Shown: in pieces, positions 26,771-37,920 of the stretch
Position numbering within the stretch: the stretch's first letter is position 1
How the letters are laid out: the number at the start of each line of letters is the position of its first letter
DNA from: Sandaracinus amylolyticus
Lineage (GTDB): Bacteria; Myxococcota_A; Polyangia; Polyangiales; Sandaracinaceae
DNA length: 64,000 bases
Direction: 5' to 3'
Assembly (NCBI RefSeq): GCF_021631985.1
Contig: NZ_CP070225.1
Location: 992,001-1,056,000 of the forward strand
Made by a program: the position numbers and the translations under genes
The notes under the pieces: model-generated
Databases searched by the model: none
Told to the model about the DNA's origin: nothing
Seen by the model: only the letters and a program-made list of their open reading frames with translations

Positions 26771-28033
26771 GTGTCGAGAGGAGACCGCATCGGGATCGTG
26801 GGCGCGGGGATCGCCGGGCTCACCGTCGCGCGCGCGCTGCGCGCGGCGGGTCGGGCCCGCGTCACCGTGTTCGAGCGCGAGCCGCACGTCGGCGGCAAGT
26901 GCTGCACGGTTCGTGTCGGTGATCGCGAGTACGAGCTCGGCGCCGCGATCATCTCGCCGCTCTACACGAACGTGCGGCGCCTGATGCGCGCGACGAGGAC
27001 GCCCTGGGCGCCCGTCGCGTCCATCGCGTACGCGACGCCCGACGGCGCGATCCAGAGCCACCTCCTGCCGCCCGGGATGGAGCGGCGCTTCGTCTCGTTC
27101 GGCGCGGAGAGCGCGCGCTGCTTCGCGGAGATGCTGCGCGATCGTGCGCTCTGGCGGCCGGGCTTCGCGCACCTCGCCGAGAGCTTGCACCTGCCGTTCG
27201 AGACGTGGGCCGAGCGCCACGGCTACACCGATCTCGCGGCGATCGTGCGGCCGTGGTTCACGGGGTTCGGCTACGGCTATCTCGAGGAGATGCCGGCCGC
27301 GTACGTGCTCAAGTACATGACGGTCTGGGGCTTCCCGTTCGCGCAGCTCCCGGGCGGCGGCGTGCGGGCGCTCTGCGAGCGCATCGCGCGCGAGCACGAC
27401 GTGCGCACCGACACCGAGGTCCGGCGTATCGTCCGCGGCGACGACGGCGTGATGCTCGAGACCTCGGCGGGGCGCGTCGAGCTCGACTGGCTGGTGCTCG
27501 CGTGCCCGCTCGACGAGGTGCTCTCCGTGCTCGACGCGAGCGACGAGGAGCGCGCGCTCTTCCGGCGCATCCGCACGATCGACTTCCGCGTCGTCGCGGC
27601 GACGGTGAGCGGGCTCGCGCCGCACCCGTTCACGTTCTGCGTGCCCAACATGCACCGCTCGGGCGCGGGCGAGCCGGTGTTCTGGTATCGACGCTGGGCC
27701 GACCGACCGGTGTGGACGTTCTACGTCATCGAGGACGGCGATCCGTCGCTCGACGAGACGTCGAGGCGGGTCGAGCGCGCCGTGCGGCGGCTCGGAGGAC
27801 GGCTCCACGAGATCCACCACGCGCGTGCCTGGCGCTACTTCCCGCACGCCGATCGCGACGCGATGGACGAGGGGTTCCACGCGCGCCTCGAGGCGCTCCA
27901 GGGCGTGCGACGGACGTTCTATGCGGGCGAGCTGCTCTCGTTCCCGACGCTCGAGACGGTGACGAGCTACTCGTCGGATCTCGTGGCGCGCCGTCTCGCA
28001 GAAGCCGAGCGCGTCACGTCCCATCCGCGATGA
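26771..28033 (+). CDS. FAD-dependent oxidase/desaturase-like flavoprotein
   Basis: A 420-residue protein of the phytoene-desaturase/protoporphyrinogen-oxidase/amine-oxidase superfamily. The FAD-binding fold IGIVGAGIAGLTVARALRAA starts at residue 7, followed by VTVFEREPHVGGKCCTV, and a C-terminal FYAGELLSFPTLETVTSYSSD resembling the terminal FAD loop. No TM segment. Possible substrates are lipophilic or amine; the sequence does not decide. The start is GTG at 26771, chosen because the FAD motif lies just downstream. The last 20 bases overlap the convergent kinase gene. Confidence 0.85.
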   Translation: MSRGDRIGIVGAGIAGLTVARALRAAGRARVTVFEREPHVGGKCCTVRVGDREYELGAAIISPLYTNVRRLMRATRTPWAPVASIAYATPDGAIQSHLLPPGMERRFVSFGAESARCFAEMLRDRALWRPGFAHLAESLHLPFETWAERHGYTDLAAIVRPWFTGFGYGYLEEMPAAYVLKYMTVWGFPFAQLPGGGVRALCERIAREHDVRTDTEVRRIVRGDDGVMLETSAGRVELDWLVLACPLDEVLSVLDASDEERALFRRIRTIDFRVVAATVSGLAPHPFTFCVPNMHRSGAGEPVFWYRRWADRPVWTFYVIEDGDPSLDETSRRVERAVRRLGGRLHEIHHARAWRYFPHADRDAMDEGFHARLEALQGVRRTFYAGELLSFPTLETVTSYSSDLVARRLAEAERVTSHPR

Positions 28034-30941
28034 CGTGCCGCACGATGACGCCGCCGGTGCCGACGACGTAGACGTGACGTCCGAGGCGCTCGATCTCGCG
28101 CGCGTGGTTGCCGCCGAGGTCGAGCTCGATCGGCGACCACGTGCCGTCGGCGCTCCGCGCGAGCGCGGTGCCGCGCTCTCCGACCGCGAGCGGACGGCCA
28201 TCGGGGCCGAGCGCGATCGCGTCGAGCGTCGCGCCGCCGTCGTGCTCGCGCGTGCAGCCGCTCGCGCCGATGCGGACGATCGTGCCGGCCTCGCCGACCG
28301 CCCACGTGCCCTCGGGCGTGCGCAGCACGGCGCGCAGCGACCGCTCGGTCTCGCACCCGACGCGCTCGGCGCCGCTCGAGGTGATGCGCACCACCGTGCC
28401 TCCGTCGCCGACCGCGATCGCCTCGTCGGGCGTGCCCGCGATCGCCCAGAGATCGCCGGCGTCGCGCACCCGCGACGCGCTCAGCGACTCGACCGTTCCG
28501 CGCACCAGCGTCCCGCCGGTGCCGACCACGAGCACGCGACCATCGGCGCCGATCAGCACGTCGCGCAGCGAGGCATCGGTCGGCGACTGCACGAGCGTCG
28601 CTCCGTCCCAGCGCACCTCGACGATCGCGCCGAGATCGCCCACCGCGAGCAGCCGCGACTCGTCGATCGCCGCGAGCGCCGCGAGGCCGGCGTCGGTCGG
28701 TGACGTGCTCTCCTCGAAGCCGTGCTCGCGCTCGCGCACGATGCGGCCCCACTCGCCCACCGCGACCAGCGCGCCGCCGATCATCGCCACGTCGCGCAGC
28801 GGCACCGTCGGTCCCGCGGTCGCGGTGCGGACGTAGTCCTCTTCGATCGTCGCGATGCGCCCACCGGCACCGGCGATCCACGTGGTCTCGTCGCGCGCCC
28901 CCGAGACGCCGTGCCATCCGCGGTCGAACCCGCTCGGCATGCGCACGACGTTCGTGCCCGACGCGAGCAGCACGGTGCCCTCGCTGCCCACGATCGCCGC
29001 GCGCCCGCGGTCGCAGGTGATCGACGTGATCGACTCGCCGGTGTCGAGCGCGGTCCGCACGTTCTGCCACGCACCGGTGGCGCGACGGCGCAGCAGCGTC
29101 GCTTGATCGCCGCCCGCGTAGAGATCGCCGCTCGCGCAGCCACCGATCGCGCGCAGCGTCACGCCGAGCCCGGAGTCCTCGGTCGCGCGCGTGCCGTCCG
29201 CGAAGCGCAGGATCGTGCCGCGCTCGCCGACGACCCACACCAGGTCGCCGCGCTCGTGCGCCGCGGTGAGCGCGACCGTGGTGCCGGTGTCGAGCGCGCT
29301 GACGTCCTCGCCGCGCACGCGCAGCAGCGTGCCGCCGTCGCCCGCGATCAGCGCCTCGAGGCTCGAGATCGGCAGCACCGCGCGCAGCGTCTGCGCCGTG
29401 CCGCTCGTGATCGGGCGCGGGCCCTGCGGCGTGAGGCGCACGATCGTGCCCTCGTCGCCGACCGCGAGCGCGCTGTCGTCGCTCACCCACGCGACCGAGC
29501 GCAGCGAGCGCTCGCTGCCGCTGCGCCACGTCACGAGCAGTCCGTTCAGGAAGCGCGCGGCCGCGCCGTCCTGCCCGACGAGCACGACGAGCCCGGGGCC
29601 GCCGACGTCGACGTCGTACCAGGTCGGCATCGCGCGCGGGCGCGGGTTCAGCCACGTCCATCCGCCGCCATCACCGCCGCGCGGCGCGAGCGCGCGCGTG
29701 ACCGGATCGCGCGGCGTCGGGAGCGCGATCGGATCGGGCTCGCGCGGCACCTCGGGATCGCGATCCGTGATCGCATAGGTGACGATCGCGATCGTCAGCA
29801 GGCCGAGCAGCGCGAGGCCCGCGAGCATCGGCGCGCGCGAGCTGCCCGCGACGCGGCTCGCGGCCGCGGCGTCTTCTTCCTCTTCTTCGGGCGTCATACG
29901 GCGTTGGGTCGCGGCCATGGCAGCAGGGGAGTGATCGCGCGACTCGAGCAGCGAGGGCGCGCGCGTGGTGGGCGCGGCGGCGCCGGTGAGCACGGGCGCG
30001 ACGTGAATCGCGCGCAGCGGCAGGAGCGCATCGCGCACCGATGCGATCGACGAGGGACGCTCGCTCGGCTCCTTCGCGAGCATCCGCTCGACGAGCGCGA
30101 CCAGCTCGCGCGGCACGTCGGTGCGCCACTCCGCGATGCGCGGCGCGGGCTCGGTGCAGATCTTGAGCACGAGCATCGGATACGACGTGTCGTCGAAGGG
30201 GTGATGCCCGGTGAGGATCCGGAAGAGGATCACGCCGATCGCGTAGACGTCGGCGCGATGATCGACGTCGCGTTTCCCCTGCGCCTGCTCGGGCGCCATG
30301 TAGTACGGCGTGCCGAGCGCCGTGCCGGTGCGGGTGCGCGCGTCGGCGCCGTCGATCGAGTCGCGGATCTTCGAGACGCCGAAGTCGAGCACCTTCACGA
30401 AGTCGCGGCGATCAGTCCGCGAATCGGCAGACGACGTGGGATCGCCCTCGCGCGTCGTGAGGAAGACGTTCTCGGGTTTGAGATCGCGGTGCACGATGCC
30501 CTTCGCGTGCGCGGCGGCGACGCCCTCGCACACCTGCGCGACGATCTTCGCGGCGCGCGCGACCGGGAGCGGGCCTTCGTCCTTCAGCACGCGCGCGAGG
30601 TCGCGACCCTCGAGCAGCTCGAGCACCATGAACAACGAGCCGTCGTCCATCTCGCCGAGGTCGAGGACCTCGACGATGTGGGGATGACCGATCTGCGTGG
30701 TCGCGAGCGCCTCGCGGCGGAAGCGCACGACGATGTCGGCGTCGCGCGCGAGGTGCGCGTGCAGCACCTTGATCGCGACGCGGCGCTTGAGGGCGACCTG
30801 CTCGCCCTCGTACACCGCGCCCATCCCGCCCTCGGCGATCTTGCGCAGGACGCGATAGCGCCCGTCGAGCGTCGCGCCGAGCCAGGGATCCTTCGCGCTC
30901 GTCGCGGGGCGGGTCTGCCTCTCGTCCACGGGCGCGAGCAT
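28014..30941 (-). CDS. Ser/Thr protein kinase with extracytoplasmic propeller-like sensor
   Basis: A 975-residue eukaryotic-type membrane kinase. The kinase domain (about 30-300) has the G-loop IAEGGMGAVYEGEQV, K58 in VAIKVL, HRDLKPEN (H151-D153), DFG at 186-188 and YYMAPEQ. An acidic, Gln/Arg juxtamembrane segment (to ~369) precedes one TM helix (~371-392). The remaining ~580 residues consist of repeated ~35-50-residue blade-like units with AVGDEGTIVRL, VVGERGTILRF, AVGDGGTVVRI, AVGEAGTIVRI, AVGERGTALARS, which look like a beta-propeller related to Ycf48/WD40-type repeats. It probably senses a wall or matrix ligand outside the membrane. Divergent from the TPR gene at 31022. Confidence 0.93.
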   Translation of the reverse strand: MLAPVDERQTRPATSAKDPWLGATLDGRYRVLRKIAEGGMGAVYEGEQVALKRRVAIKVLHAHLARDADIVVRFRREALATTQIGHPHIVEVLDLGEMDDGSLFMVLELLEGRDLARVLKDEGPLPVARAAKIVAQVCEGVAAAHAKGIVHRDLKPENVFLTTREGDPTSSADSRTDRRDFVKVLDFGVSKIRDSIDGADARTRTGTALGTPYYMAPEQAQGKRDVDHRADVYAIGVILFRILTGHHPFDDTSYPMLVLKICTEPAPRIAEWRTDVPRELVALVERMLAKEPSERPSSIASVRDALLPLRAIHVAPVLTGAAAPTTRAPSLLESRDHSPAAMAATQRRMTPEEEEEDAAAASRVAGSSRAPMLAGLALLGLLTIAIVTYAITDRDPEVPREPDPIALPTPRDPVTRALAPRGGDGGGWTWLNPRPRAMPTWYDVDVGGPGLVVLVGQDGAAARFLNGLLVTWRSGSERSLRSVAWVSDDSALAVGDEGTIVRLTPQGPRPITSGTAQTLRAVLPISSLEALIAGDGGTLLRVRGEDVSALDTGTTVALTAAHERGDLVWVVGERGTILRFADGTRATEDSGLGVTLRAIGGCASGDLYAGGDQATLLRRRATGAWQNVRTALDTGESITSITCDRGRAAIVGSEGTVLLASGTNVVRMPSGFDRGWHGVSGARDETTWIAGAGGRIATIEEDYVRTATAGPTVPLRDVAMIGGALVAVGEWGRIVREREHGFEESTSPTDAGLAALAAIDESRLLAVGDLGAIVEVRWDGATLVQSPTDASLRDVLIGADGRVLVVGTGGTLVRGTVESLSASRVRDAGDLWAIAGTPDEAIAVGDGGTVVRITSSGAERVGCETERSLRAVLRTPEGTWAVGEAGTIVRIGASGCTREHDGGATLDAIALGPDGRPLAVGERGTALARSADGTWSPIELDLGGNHAREIERLGRHVYVVGTGGVIVRHVIADGT

Positions 30942-30945
30942 ACCC

Positions 30946-30976
30946 TCGACGAACACGCGCGAGACCTGTCTAGAAT
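30946..30976 (+). promoter_or_regulatory. Probable promoter of the TPR gene
   Basis: TAGAAT (30971-30976) fits the myxobacterial housekeeping -10; TCGACG at 30946-30951 is a weak -35 with a 19-base spacer, or GACGAA at 30948 with 17. It would give a ~40-base leader before the ATG at 31022, whose GGAGG site lies at 31009-31013. The divergent kinase starts at 30941, so any kinase promoter must overlap it. Confidence 0.4.
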
Positions 30977-31021
30977 GGCCGCGCGCGTGCTCGCGTCGGA
31001 GCACGACCGGAGGATGCCTCG

Positions 31022-31876
31022 ATGAGATCAGCGCTCGCCGCTCTCGCCGCCCTCTCGATGATCGCGCTCGCGATCGCGTTCACGCCCCCCGAGCGCGTTC
31101 TCGCCCAGGACTTCGAGGCGCAGTACCGCGTGGCGCTCGCGCACAAGCGCGCAGGGCGTCTGCCCGAGGCGCTCGCCGCCGCACAGGAGGTCGTGCGCAT
31201 GAGGCCACAGCACGCGGCCGCGCACTTCACGATCGGATCGATCCTGCGCCAGCAGGGACAGTACGAGCAGGCGCTCGTCTCGTTCCGGCGCGTCATCGAG
31301 CTCGAGCCGAACAACGCGGACGGACACGCGATGGCGGGCGCCGCGCTCGCGCGCCTCGAGCGCTGCGAGGAAGCGGTGCCGGAGCTGCGCCGCGCGGTGG
31401 AGATCAACCCGCACGACGCGTCGAGCTGGGGCAACCTCGGGGCGTGCCTGCGCCGGATGCGGCGCGTCGAGGAGGCGATCACGGCCTATCAGAACGGCCT
31501 CCGTGAGAACCCGGGCAACCCCGATCTGCTCAACAACTACGCGGTCGCGCTCCGTCAGGTGGGGCGCGCCGGTGATGCGATCAGCGTCCTCGAGGCGGCG
31601 CTGGCCCGCGTGCCCGACGACGCGAACATCCACCTCAACCTCGCGACCGCGTACCGCTCGCAGTCGCGCTGGCCCGAGGCCGCGCGTCACTTCGAGGCGT
31701 GGTCGCGCGCCGAGCCCGCGCCGCGTGATCCCGGGCCGCTCTTCGACATGGCGTACGCGTACGAGCAGATGGGCCGTCGCGACGACGCCGCGCGCGTGTA
31801 CGAGCGCTACATCGGGATGGTGCGCGACCCCGATCAGCGGCAGACGGCGCAGGATCGTCTCGACGCACTGCGTTGA
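31022..31876 (+). CDS. Secreted TPR protein
   Basis: A 284-residue protein with an N-terminal signal peptide (SMIALAIAFTPPERVLAQD) and then about seven tetratricopeptide repeats (residues ~30-280), each with the W-G-Y-A pattern: YRVALAHKRAGRLPEALAAA, HFTIGSILRQQGQYEQALVS, HAMAGAALARLERCEEAVPE, WGNLGACLRRMRRVEEAITA, LNNYAVALRQVGRAGDAI, IHLNLATAYRSQSRWPEAAR, LFDMAYAYEQMGRRDDAA. Such periplasmic TPR proteins act as scaffolds for envelope assemblies. Divergent from the kinase gene, it may be functionally linked. The start is supported by a GGAGG eight bases upstream. Confidence 0.87.
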   Translation: MRSALAALAALSMIALAIAFTPPERVLAQDFEAQYRVALAHKRAGRLPEALAAAQEVVRMRPQHAAAHFTIGSILRQQGQYEQALVSFRRVIELEPNNADGHAMAGAALARLERCEEAVPELRRAVEINPHDASSWGNLGACLRRMRRVEEAITAYQNGLRENPGNPDLLNNYAVALRQVGRAGDAISVLEAALARVPDDANIHLNLATAYRSQSRWPEAARHFEAWSRAEPAPRDPGPLFDMAYAYEQMGRRDDAARVYERYIGMVRDPDQRQTAQDRLDALR

Positions 31877-31938
31877 CGCGTCCGCGAGCAGGGGGAGTGA
31901 ATCTCTTCACCGAGTCGTGATACGAACGTCGGCGACGC

Positions 31939-32259
31939 ATGAGCCTGCTGCGACGCCTGTTCGGTGGCTTCGGTGAGCGCCCACCCGCGCCGCCGCTCCT
32001 CCTCAGGGTGCGCGCGGGCTCGGGCGCGATCCCCGAGCAGGTCGAGCTCGTGATCACCTGGGCGTCGGGGCGCCGCGATCAGCGCTCGGTGTTCGCGGCG
32101 CAGGGCCTCTGCATCGTGCCGTGGCGCGTCGGCGAGAACGCGGTGCAGATCGGCGTGCGCGCGCTCGGTGGGCGCGGGGCGCTGCGCGTCAGCGCGCGCG
32201 AGAACGCGAGCGGCTCGGTGCACGAGGTGCGCCTCGCCGACGAGCTCGCGGCCGAGTAG
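31939..32259 (+). CDS. Small protein of unknown function
   Basis: A 106-residue protein without clear signal peptide. The N-terminus MSLLRRLFGGFGERPPAPP is short and amphipathic; the rest has beta-strand-like pieces (LLLRVRAGSGAIPEQVELVITW, LCIVPWRVGENAVQIGVRALG) and an acidic C-terminal end. It was not recognised. It lies 62 bases after the TPR gene and 36 bases before the next gene in the same direction, so the three could be one operon. Confidence 0.65.
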   Translation: MSLLRRLFGGFGERPPAPPLLLRVRAGSGAIPEQVELVITWASGRRDQRSVFAAQGLCIVPWRVGENAVQIGVRALGGRGALRVSARENASGSVHEVRLADELAAE

Positions 32260-32295
32260 CGCCGCCCGCGATTGCACCGGCGCACCGCTGCGACG

Positions 32296-33021
32296 ATGCT
32301 CCGCGACATGGCCCTCGACGCGATCGCTCTCCTCCGTCTCTCTGCTTCGGACCTGCCCGGCGGCGCCGTGGTGCGCACGCTCGACGACGGCGTGCTGGTG
32401 CGCACGCGCGCGAGCTTCGCGTCCGAGCCCGACGAGCTCGCGGCCGCGCTGCGTCGCGTGGTCGGCGACGCGCTCGATCGTCATCGCGACGAGCGCGGCG
32501 TGCTCATCATCCCCGACGTCGCGAAGCCGAGCGGCAAGACGTACGAGTCGGTCGTCGACGAGGTGGGCGAGGGCGGGACGTGGATCTCGCTCGAGGAGGA
32601 AGACGAGGGCGCGTTCGAGGGTGGCGATCTGCTCGCGACGATGATGAACGCGATGTCGAGCCCCGAGATGCAGAGCGCGATCGCGCGCGCCCGCGACGCG
32701 ATGGCGGGCGCGGGCGGCGCGGACCCCCAGCGCATGATGGAGATCGCGCGCTCGATGTCCGCGGGGATGTCGCCGAACGTCGACGCGACCACCGAGGCCG
32801 AGATGAAGCGCATGGTCGAGCAGCACGGCGCGGGCGAGATGCCGGTCGATCTCGGTGCGCTGATGAGCGATCCCGCGTTCCAGCGCATGGTCGACGACGT
32901 GCGCACGCAGCTGCTCTCGGACCCGACGAAGCTCGCGCAGCTGCAGGAGATGTTCGGCGCGCTCGAGGGCGACGAGGACGACGAGGACGAACGCGACGAG
33001 GACGAAGAGAAGCCGTCCTGA
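32296..33021 (+). CDS. Acidic Met-rich protein, STI1-like region
   Basis: A 241-residue soluble protein. The N-terminal ~100 residues form a mixed alpha/beta domain (VVRTLDDGVLVRTRASF, GVLIIPDVAKPSGKTYESVVDE). The middle (about 105-210) is Met/Asp/Ser-rich and helical with STI1-like motifs (SSPEMQSAIARAR, DPQRMMEIARSM, MSDPAFQRMVDDVRTQLLSDPTKL), a pattern found in co-chaperones that bind clients. The C-terminus is a strongly acidic tail (EGDEDDEDERDEDEEK). The ATG at 32296 is used; 32308 is also possible. It ends six bases from a convergent gene. The chaperone link is only an analogy. Confidence 0.7.
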   Translation: MLRDMALDAIALLRLSASDLPGGAVVRTLDDGVLVRTRASFASEPDELAAALRRVVGDALDRHRDERGVLIIPDVAKPSGKTYESVVDEVGEGGTWISLEEEDEGAFEGGDLLATMMNAMSSPEMQSAIARARDAMAGAGGADPQRMMEIARSMSAGMSPNVDATTEAEMKRMVEQHGAGEMPVDLGALMSDPAFQRMVDDVRTQLLSDPTKLAQLQEMFGALEGDEDDEDERDEDEEKPS

Positions 33022-33027
33022 GCGCCC

Positions 33028-34484
33028 TCACGGCGCGAGCAGCGTGCGCGCGCGGTGCAGCCACGCCGAGAGGCGCTGCGCCGCGGGCATCGCGGAGAGC
33101 ACCAGCTCGAAGCGTCGTCCGCTCTCGTTCCGCTCGACGTGCACCAGCACCGCCTCGAGCGCGTCCGCCAGCGCGATGCCGAGCGCGCGATCGCGCTCGG
33201 CGCGCTCCTTCGACTCTCCCGACATCCGCTCGCGGATCGATCGCGCGAAGCGCTCGAAGCTGCCGTCGCGCGCGCGGTCGATCGCGCCGTCCTCGAGGGC
33301 GACGAGCGTGAGCCGGAAGCCCTCGCCCTCGGGGCGCATCTCGACGTGCTGGCGCTCGGTCTCGAGCCGGAGCGCCGCGCCGCTCGGCACTGCGACGCGC
33401 ACTGCCCGTGCGTCGCGATAGCCCGAGGTGCCGAGCATGCGCTCGAGCTCGTCGAAGCAGCGCACGGTCTGCTCCTCCGCGCGTCGCACCCGCAGCGTCG
33501 GCGGGGCGGGCTCGCGCACCTCGCGCACCGAGGGGTCGCGCAGCTCGCGGGTGACGCGCAGCACGCTGTCGTCGCCGTCGGCGTACGCCTGCGCGAGCGA
33601 GAGGCCCTTCTCCTGGTACGCGACCGCGAAGGGCCCGCGCACCTTCGCGATCTCGAGCGCGCGCTTCGCGCTCGCGACGCCGACCACGACTGCGCGGTCG
33701 GTCCGCGCGTCGCGCGCGACGACGTGGAACTCGTCCTCGATCCACGTGACGCGCACGTCGGCGTAGCGCGCACCCGGCTCGCGCAGCACCGCGTGGCGTC
33801 GCTCCACGAGCTTGCCCGCGCGATCGAGCACGCCGGCCTCGACGAGATCACCCTCGTCGTAGACCAGCGCGAACGCGGCGCGCGCGCCCGCGCCGTACGC
33901 GTCGAGCGACGTGACGTTCCCCGGGAGATCGTGGCGCACCAGCGACCCGCGGCCGCGCGCTCCGTCGGCGACGACGAGTCGACGCTCGCTCGCGTACACC
34001 GCGACGAGCAGCGGCGCTTCCGCGGCGTGCGCCGCGGCGAGGCGCACGCGCCCTTGCTGCACGATCAGCGGCTCGGGCGCGCGCTCGAACGTTCCGTCGC
34101 GGTGCGCCACGAGCACGCGCACGCTCTCGCCGTCCTCGGCGGACACGTGGGTCGCGTCGCGCGAGGGCGCGATCGCGAGGCTGCGTGCGCCCGGGATCAC
34201 GCGCTCGGGCGCGCGCGCGAAGTCCTCGCCGTCGTCGCGGATCACCGCGAGCCACGCGCCGTCGTCCTGGCACCACACGCACGCGACGCCCTCGTCGAGG
34301 TGGAAGAGGCGAGGCGCATCGGTGCGGGTGCGATCGCTGGTCCCGAGCGGGATCGGAGGGCGCGCGTACTCGGGCGCGAAGCGCTGGATGATCGACGCGG
34401 CGGCGCCCCACGGTGCGCTCCACGCGAGCGCATAGCCGCGCTGCGCGTGGAGCATCTCGATGGGAACGGCCGCGAGATCGTCGC

Positions 34485-34488
<4 letters not shown>
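33028..34488 (-). CDS. Protein of unknown function coupled to pgi
   Basis: A 486-residue protein. The first part (to ~330) has a repeated beta-strand pattern with [72 protein letters not shown] and [18 protein letters not shown], reminiscent of a propeller. The C-terminal ~150 residues form a separate alpha/beta segment ([21 protein letters not shown] to [14 protein letters not shown]). It starts with GTG at 34488, overlapping the pgi stop (34485-34487) by 4 bp, which supports this start and translational coupling. No known family; it is not an obvious glycolytic enzyme. Confidence 0.75.
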
Positions 34489-36170
<1,682 letters not shown>

Positions 36171-36214
36171 GTCGACTCCGCGCATATCGCAACGGACACG
36201 GCGCACGCAACCCG

Positions 36215-36489
36215 TGGCCCTCTGCAGGAGTGCTCGTCCCGGGCGGACCCGGACGGGAGCGCGCGCAGCGCGCGGACGGGAGCGACGCCGGGCGAGCCGA
36301 TTGTTGGCCCTCTGCAGGAGTGCTCGTCGCGGCGGACCCGGACGGGAGCGCGCGCAGCGCGCGGACGGGAGGGACGCCGGGCGAGCCATTGTTGGCCCTC
36401 TGCAGGAGTGCTCGTCGCGGCGGACCCGGACGGGAGCGCGCGCAGCGCGCGGACGGGAGGGACGCCGGGCGAGCCGATTGTTGGCCCTC
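36215..36489. repeat. Tandem triplet of the ~90-bp GC-rich repeat
   Basis: Units of 90, 88 and 89 bp start at 36215, 36305 and 36393 (each beginning TGGCCCTCTGCAGGAGTGCT), followed by a truncated TGGCCCTC at 36482-36489. The units differ by only a few bases and short indels. Each holds two copies of GGACGGGAG flanking GCGCGCGCAGCGCGCG and arms GCTCG / CGAGC. They occupy the divergent gap between pgi and the EamA gene. Solitary relatives are at 9271 and 10696. The frame stays open through part of the array on both strands only because of GC content. Confidence 0.92.
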
Positions 36490-36525
36490 GACGTTCGTGA
36501 GGCGGCGCCCCAGGCTCGGCGCGCT

Positions 36526-37485
36526 TTGGCTGCTGCATCACCCAACGGCGAGCCCTCGCGCGCCCTCGTCCACGCCGCGCTCGTCGGGGTCCAGCTCGCG
36601 TTCGCCTCGCTCTCGGTCGCGGGCAAGGTCGTCGTCCGGACGCTGGACCCGAGCGCGCTCGCGCTGATCCGGCTCGCGGGCGGAGCGCTCGTGTTCGGTG
36701 TGCTCGCGCTCGCGCGTCGTGATCGCGATGCGCCGCCAGTGCCGCTGCGCGACGTGCTCGCGATCGCGGGCTGCGCGTCGCTCGGCATCTTCGGCAACCA
36801 GGTGCTCTTCCTCCACGGACTGCGCCTCACGAGCGCGGTGAACGCGACGGTGCTCGTCGCGACGATCCCGATCTTCACCGTCCTCGCGGCGATCCTCCTG
36901 CGCCGCGAGGCCGCGCGCGCGAACGCGCTGCTCGGCGTGCTCGTCGCGTTCGCCGGCGTGCTCTGGCTCGTCGGTGGGCCGCGCATCGAGGCCGAGAGCG
37001 CGCTCGGTGATCTCCTCGTGGTCGGGAACTCGATCGCGTACGCGTTCTATCTCGTGCTGGTGCGCGACCTCGCGCTGCGCCACGGATCGATCCGCGTGGT
37101 CGCGATCGGCTTCGCCGCGGGCACGCTGCTGGCGATGCCGCTCGGCGTGCCGGCGCTCGTCGCGCAGGCCCCGACGATCACCACCGAGACCTGGTGGCTC
37201 GTGCTCTACGTCGTGCTCGTGCCGACCGTCTTCACGTACCTCGCGAACGCGTGGGCGCTGCGCTTCGCGAGCTCGTCGATGGTCGCGATCTACATCTACG
37301 TGCAGCCGCTCTTCGCGGCGTCGCTCGCGTGGACGTTCCTCGACGAGATGCCGAGCCCGCGCGTCCTCGGCACCGGGCTCGCGGTGTTCGCGGGGATCTG
37401 GCTCGTCACGCGCCCCGCGCTCACGTCAGCACCTCGTCCCGCGCCGTCGGGCGCGCCCCCGCCGGCGTCCGATCCCGCGCGATGA
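36526..37485 (+). CDS. EamA-family (DMT) transporter
   Basis: A 319-residue inner-membrane protein of the drug/metabolite transporter superfamily with about ten TM helices in two EamA repeats (about 15-145 and 160-300). Typical sequences: [107 protein letters not shown]. Members export amino acids or other metabolites; the substrate is unclear. No ATG is available; TTG at 36526 is the best start, TTG at 36481 inside the repeat array the alternative. Its 3' end overlaps the convergent yetF-like gene by 65 bp. Confidence 0.85.
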   Translation: MAAASPNGEPSRALVHAALVGVQLAFASLSVAGKVVVRTLDPSALALIRLAGGALVFGVLALARRDRDAPPVPLRDVLAIAGCASLGIFGNQVLFLHGLRLTSAVNATVLVATIPIFTVLAAILLRREAARANALLGVLVAFAGVLWLVGGPRIEAESALGDLLVVGNSIAYAFYLVLVRDLALRHGSIRVVAIGFAAGTLLAMPLGVPALVAQAPTITTETWWLVLYVVLVPTVFTYLANAWALRFASSSMVAIYIYVQPLFAASLAWTFLDEMPSPRVLGTGLAVFAGIWLVTRPALTSAPRPAPSGAPPPASDPAR

Positions 37486-37909
37486 TCGCGATGCGCCCGT
37501 CGCCCTCGAGGATCGCCCAGCGCACGTCCTCGACGCGCGCGACGCCCGCCTTGTGCATCTCGCCGAAGAGATCCTCGACCGACACGCGCTCGAGGTTCAT
37601 CGCGTCCTCGACGATCTTCCCCTCGGACACGAGCACGGTCGGATGGCTCTCGAGCACCTTCGCGGCGCGCGGGAACCGATGCGTGATCACGCTCGTCGCG
37701 AACACGAGCAGGAACAACGTCATCACGCCGATCGCTGCGTTCGTGAGCGAGTGATCGCCGTCGTGCAGCGACTCCGAGACGATCTCGGGGACGATCATCA
37801 GCGTGACGAGCTCGAAGGGCGTGAGGCTGCCGAGCTCGCGCTTGCCCATCACGCGGAACGCGACGAACAGCACCACGTAGATGATCGCGACGCGAAACAC
37901 CGTGTCCAC
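37421..37909 (-). CDS. YetF/DUF421-family membrane protein
   Basis: A 162-residue protein of the DUF421 (YetF) family. The first ~75 residues include three hydrophobic helices and the family signature MGKRELGSLTPFELVTLMIVPEI. The cytosolic C-terminal domain has ESHPTVLVSEGKIVEDAMNL, the region that adopts a ferredoxin-like fold, and [16 protein letters not shown]. It is a GTG start at 37909 with AGGAGG six bases upstream. In sporeformers YetF-type proteins affect spore or membrane properties; function elsewhere is undefined. It overlaps the EamA gene by 65 bp tail to tail. Confidence 0.88.
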   Translation of the reverse strand: MDTVFRVAIIYVVLFVAFRVMGKRELGSLTPFELVTLMIVPEIVSESLHDGDHSLTNAAIGVMTLFLLVFATSVITHRFPRAAKVLESHPTVLVSEGKIVEDAMNLERVSVEDLFGEMHKAGVARVEDVRWAILEGDGRIAIIARDRTPAGARPTARDEVLT

Positions 37910-37920
37910 AGCGCGCCTCC

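Noticed and set aside
22391..28201. A 1936-codon open frame on the minus strand full of RRHGHRPP/RRRR repeats
   Set aside because: It is antisense to well-supported lipoprotein and flavoprotein genes. High GC removes stops, and the amino acid composition (Arg/His/Gly/Pro) is the usual artefact.
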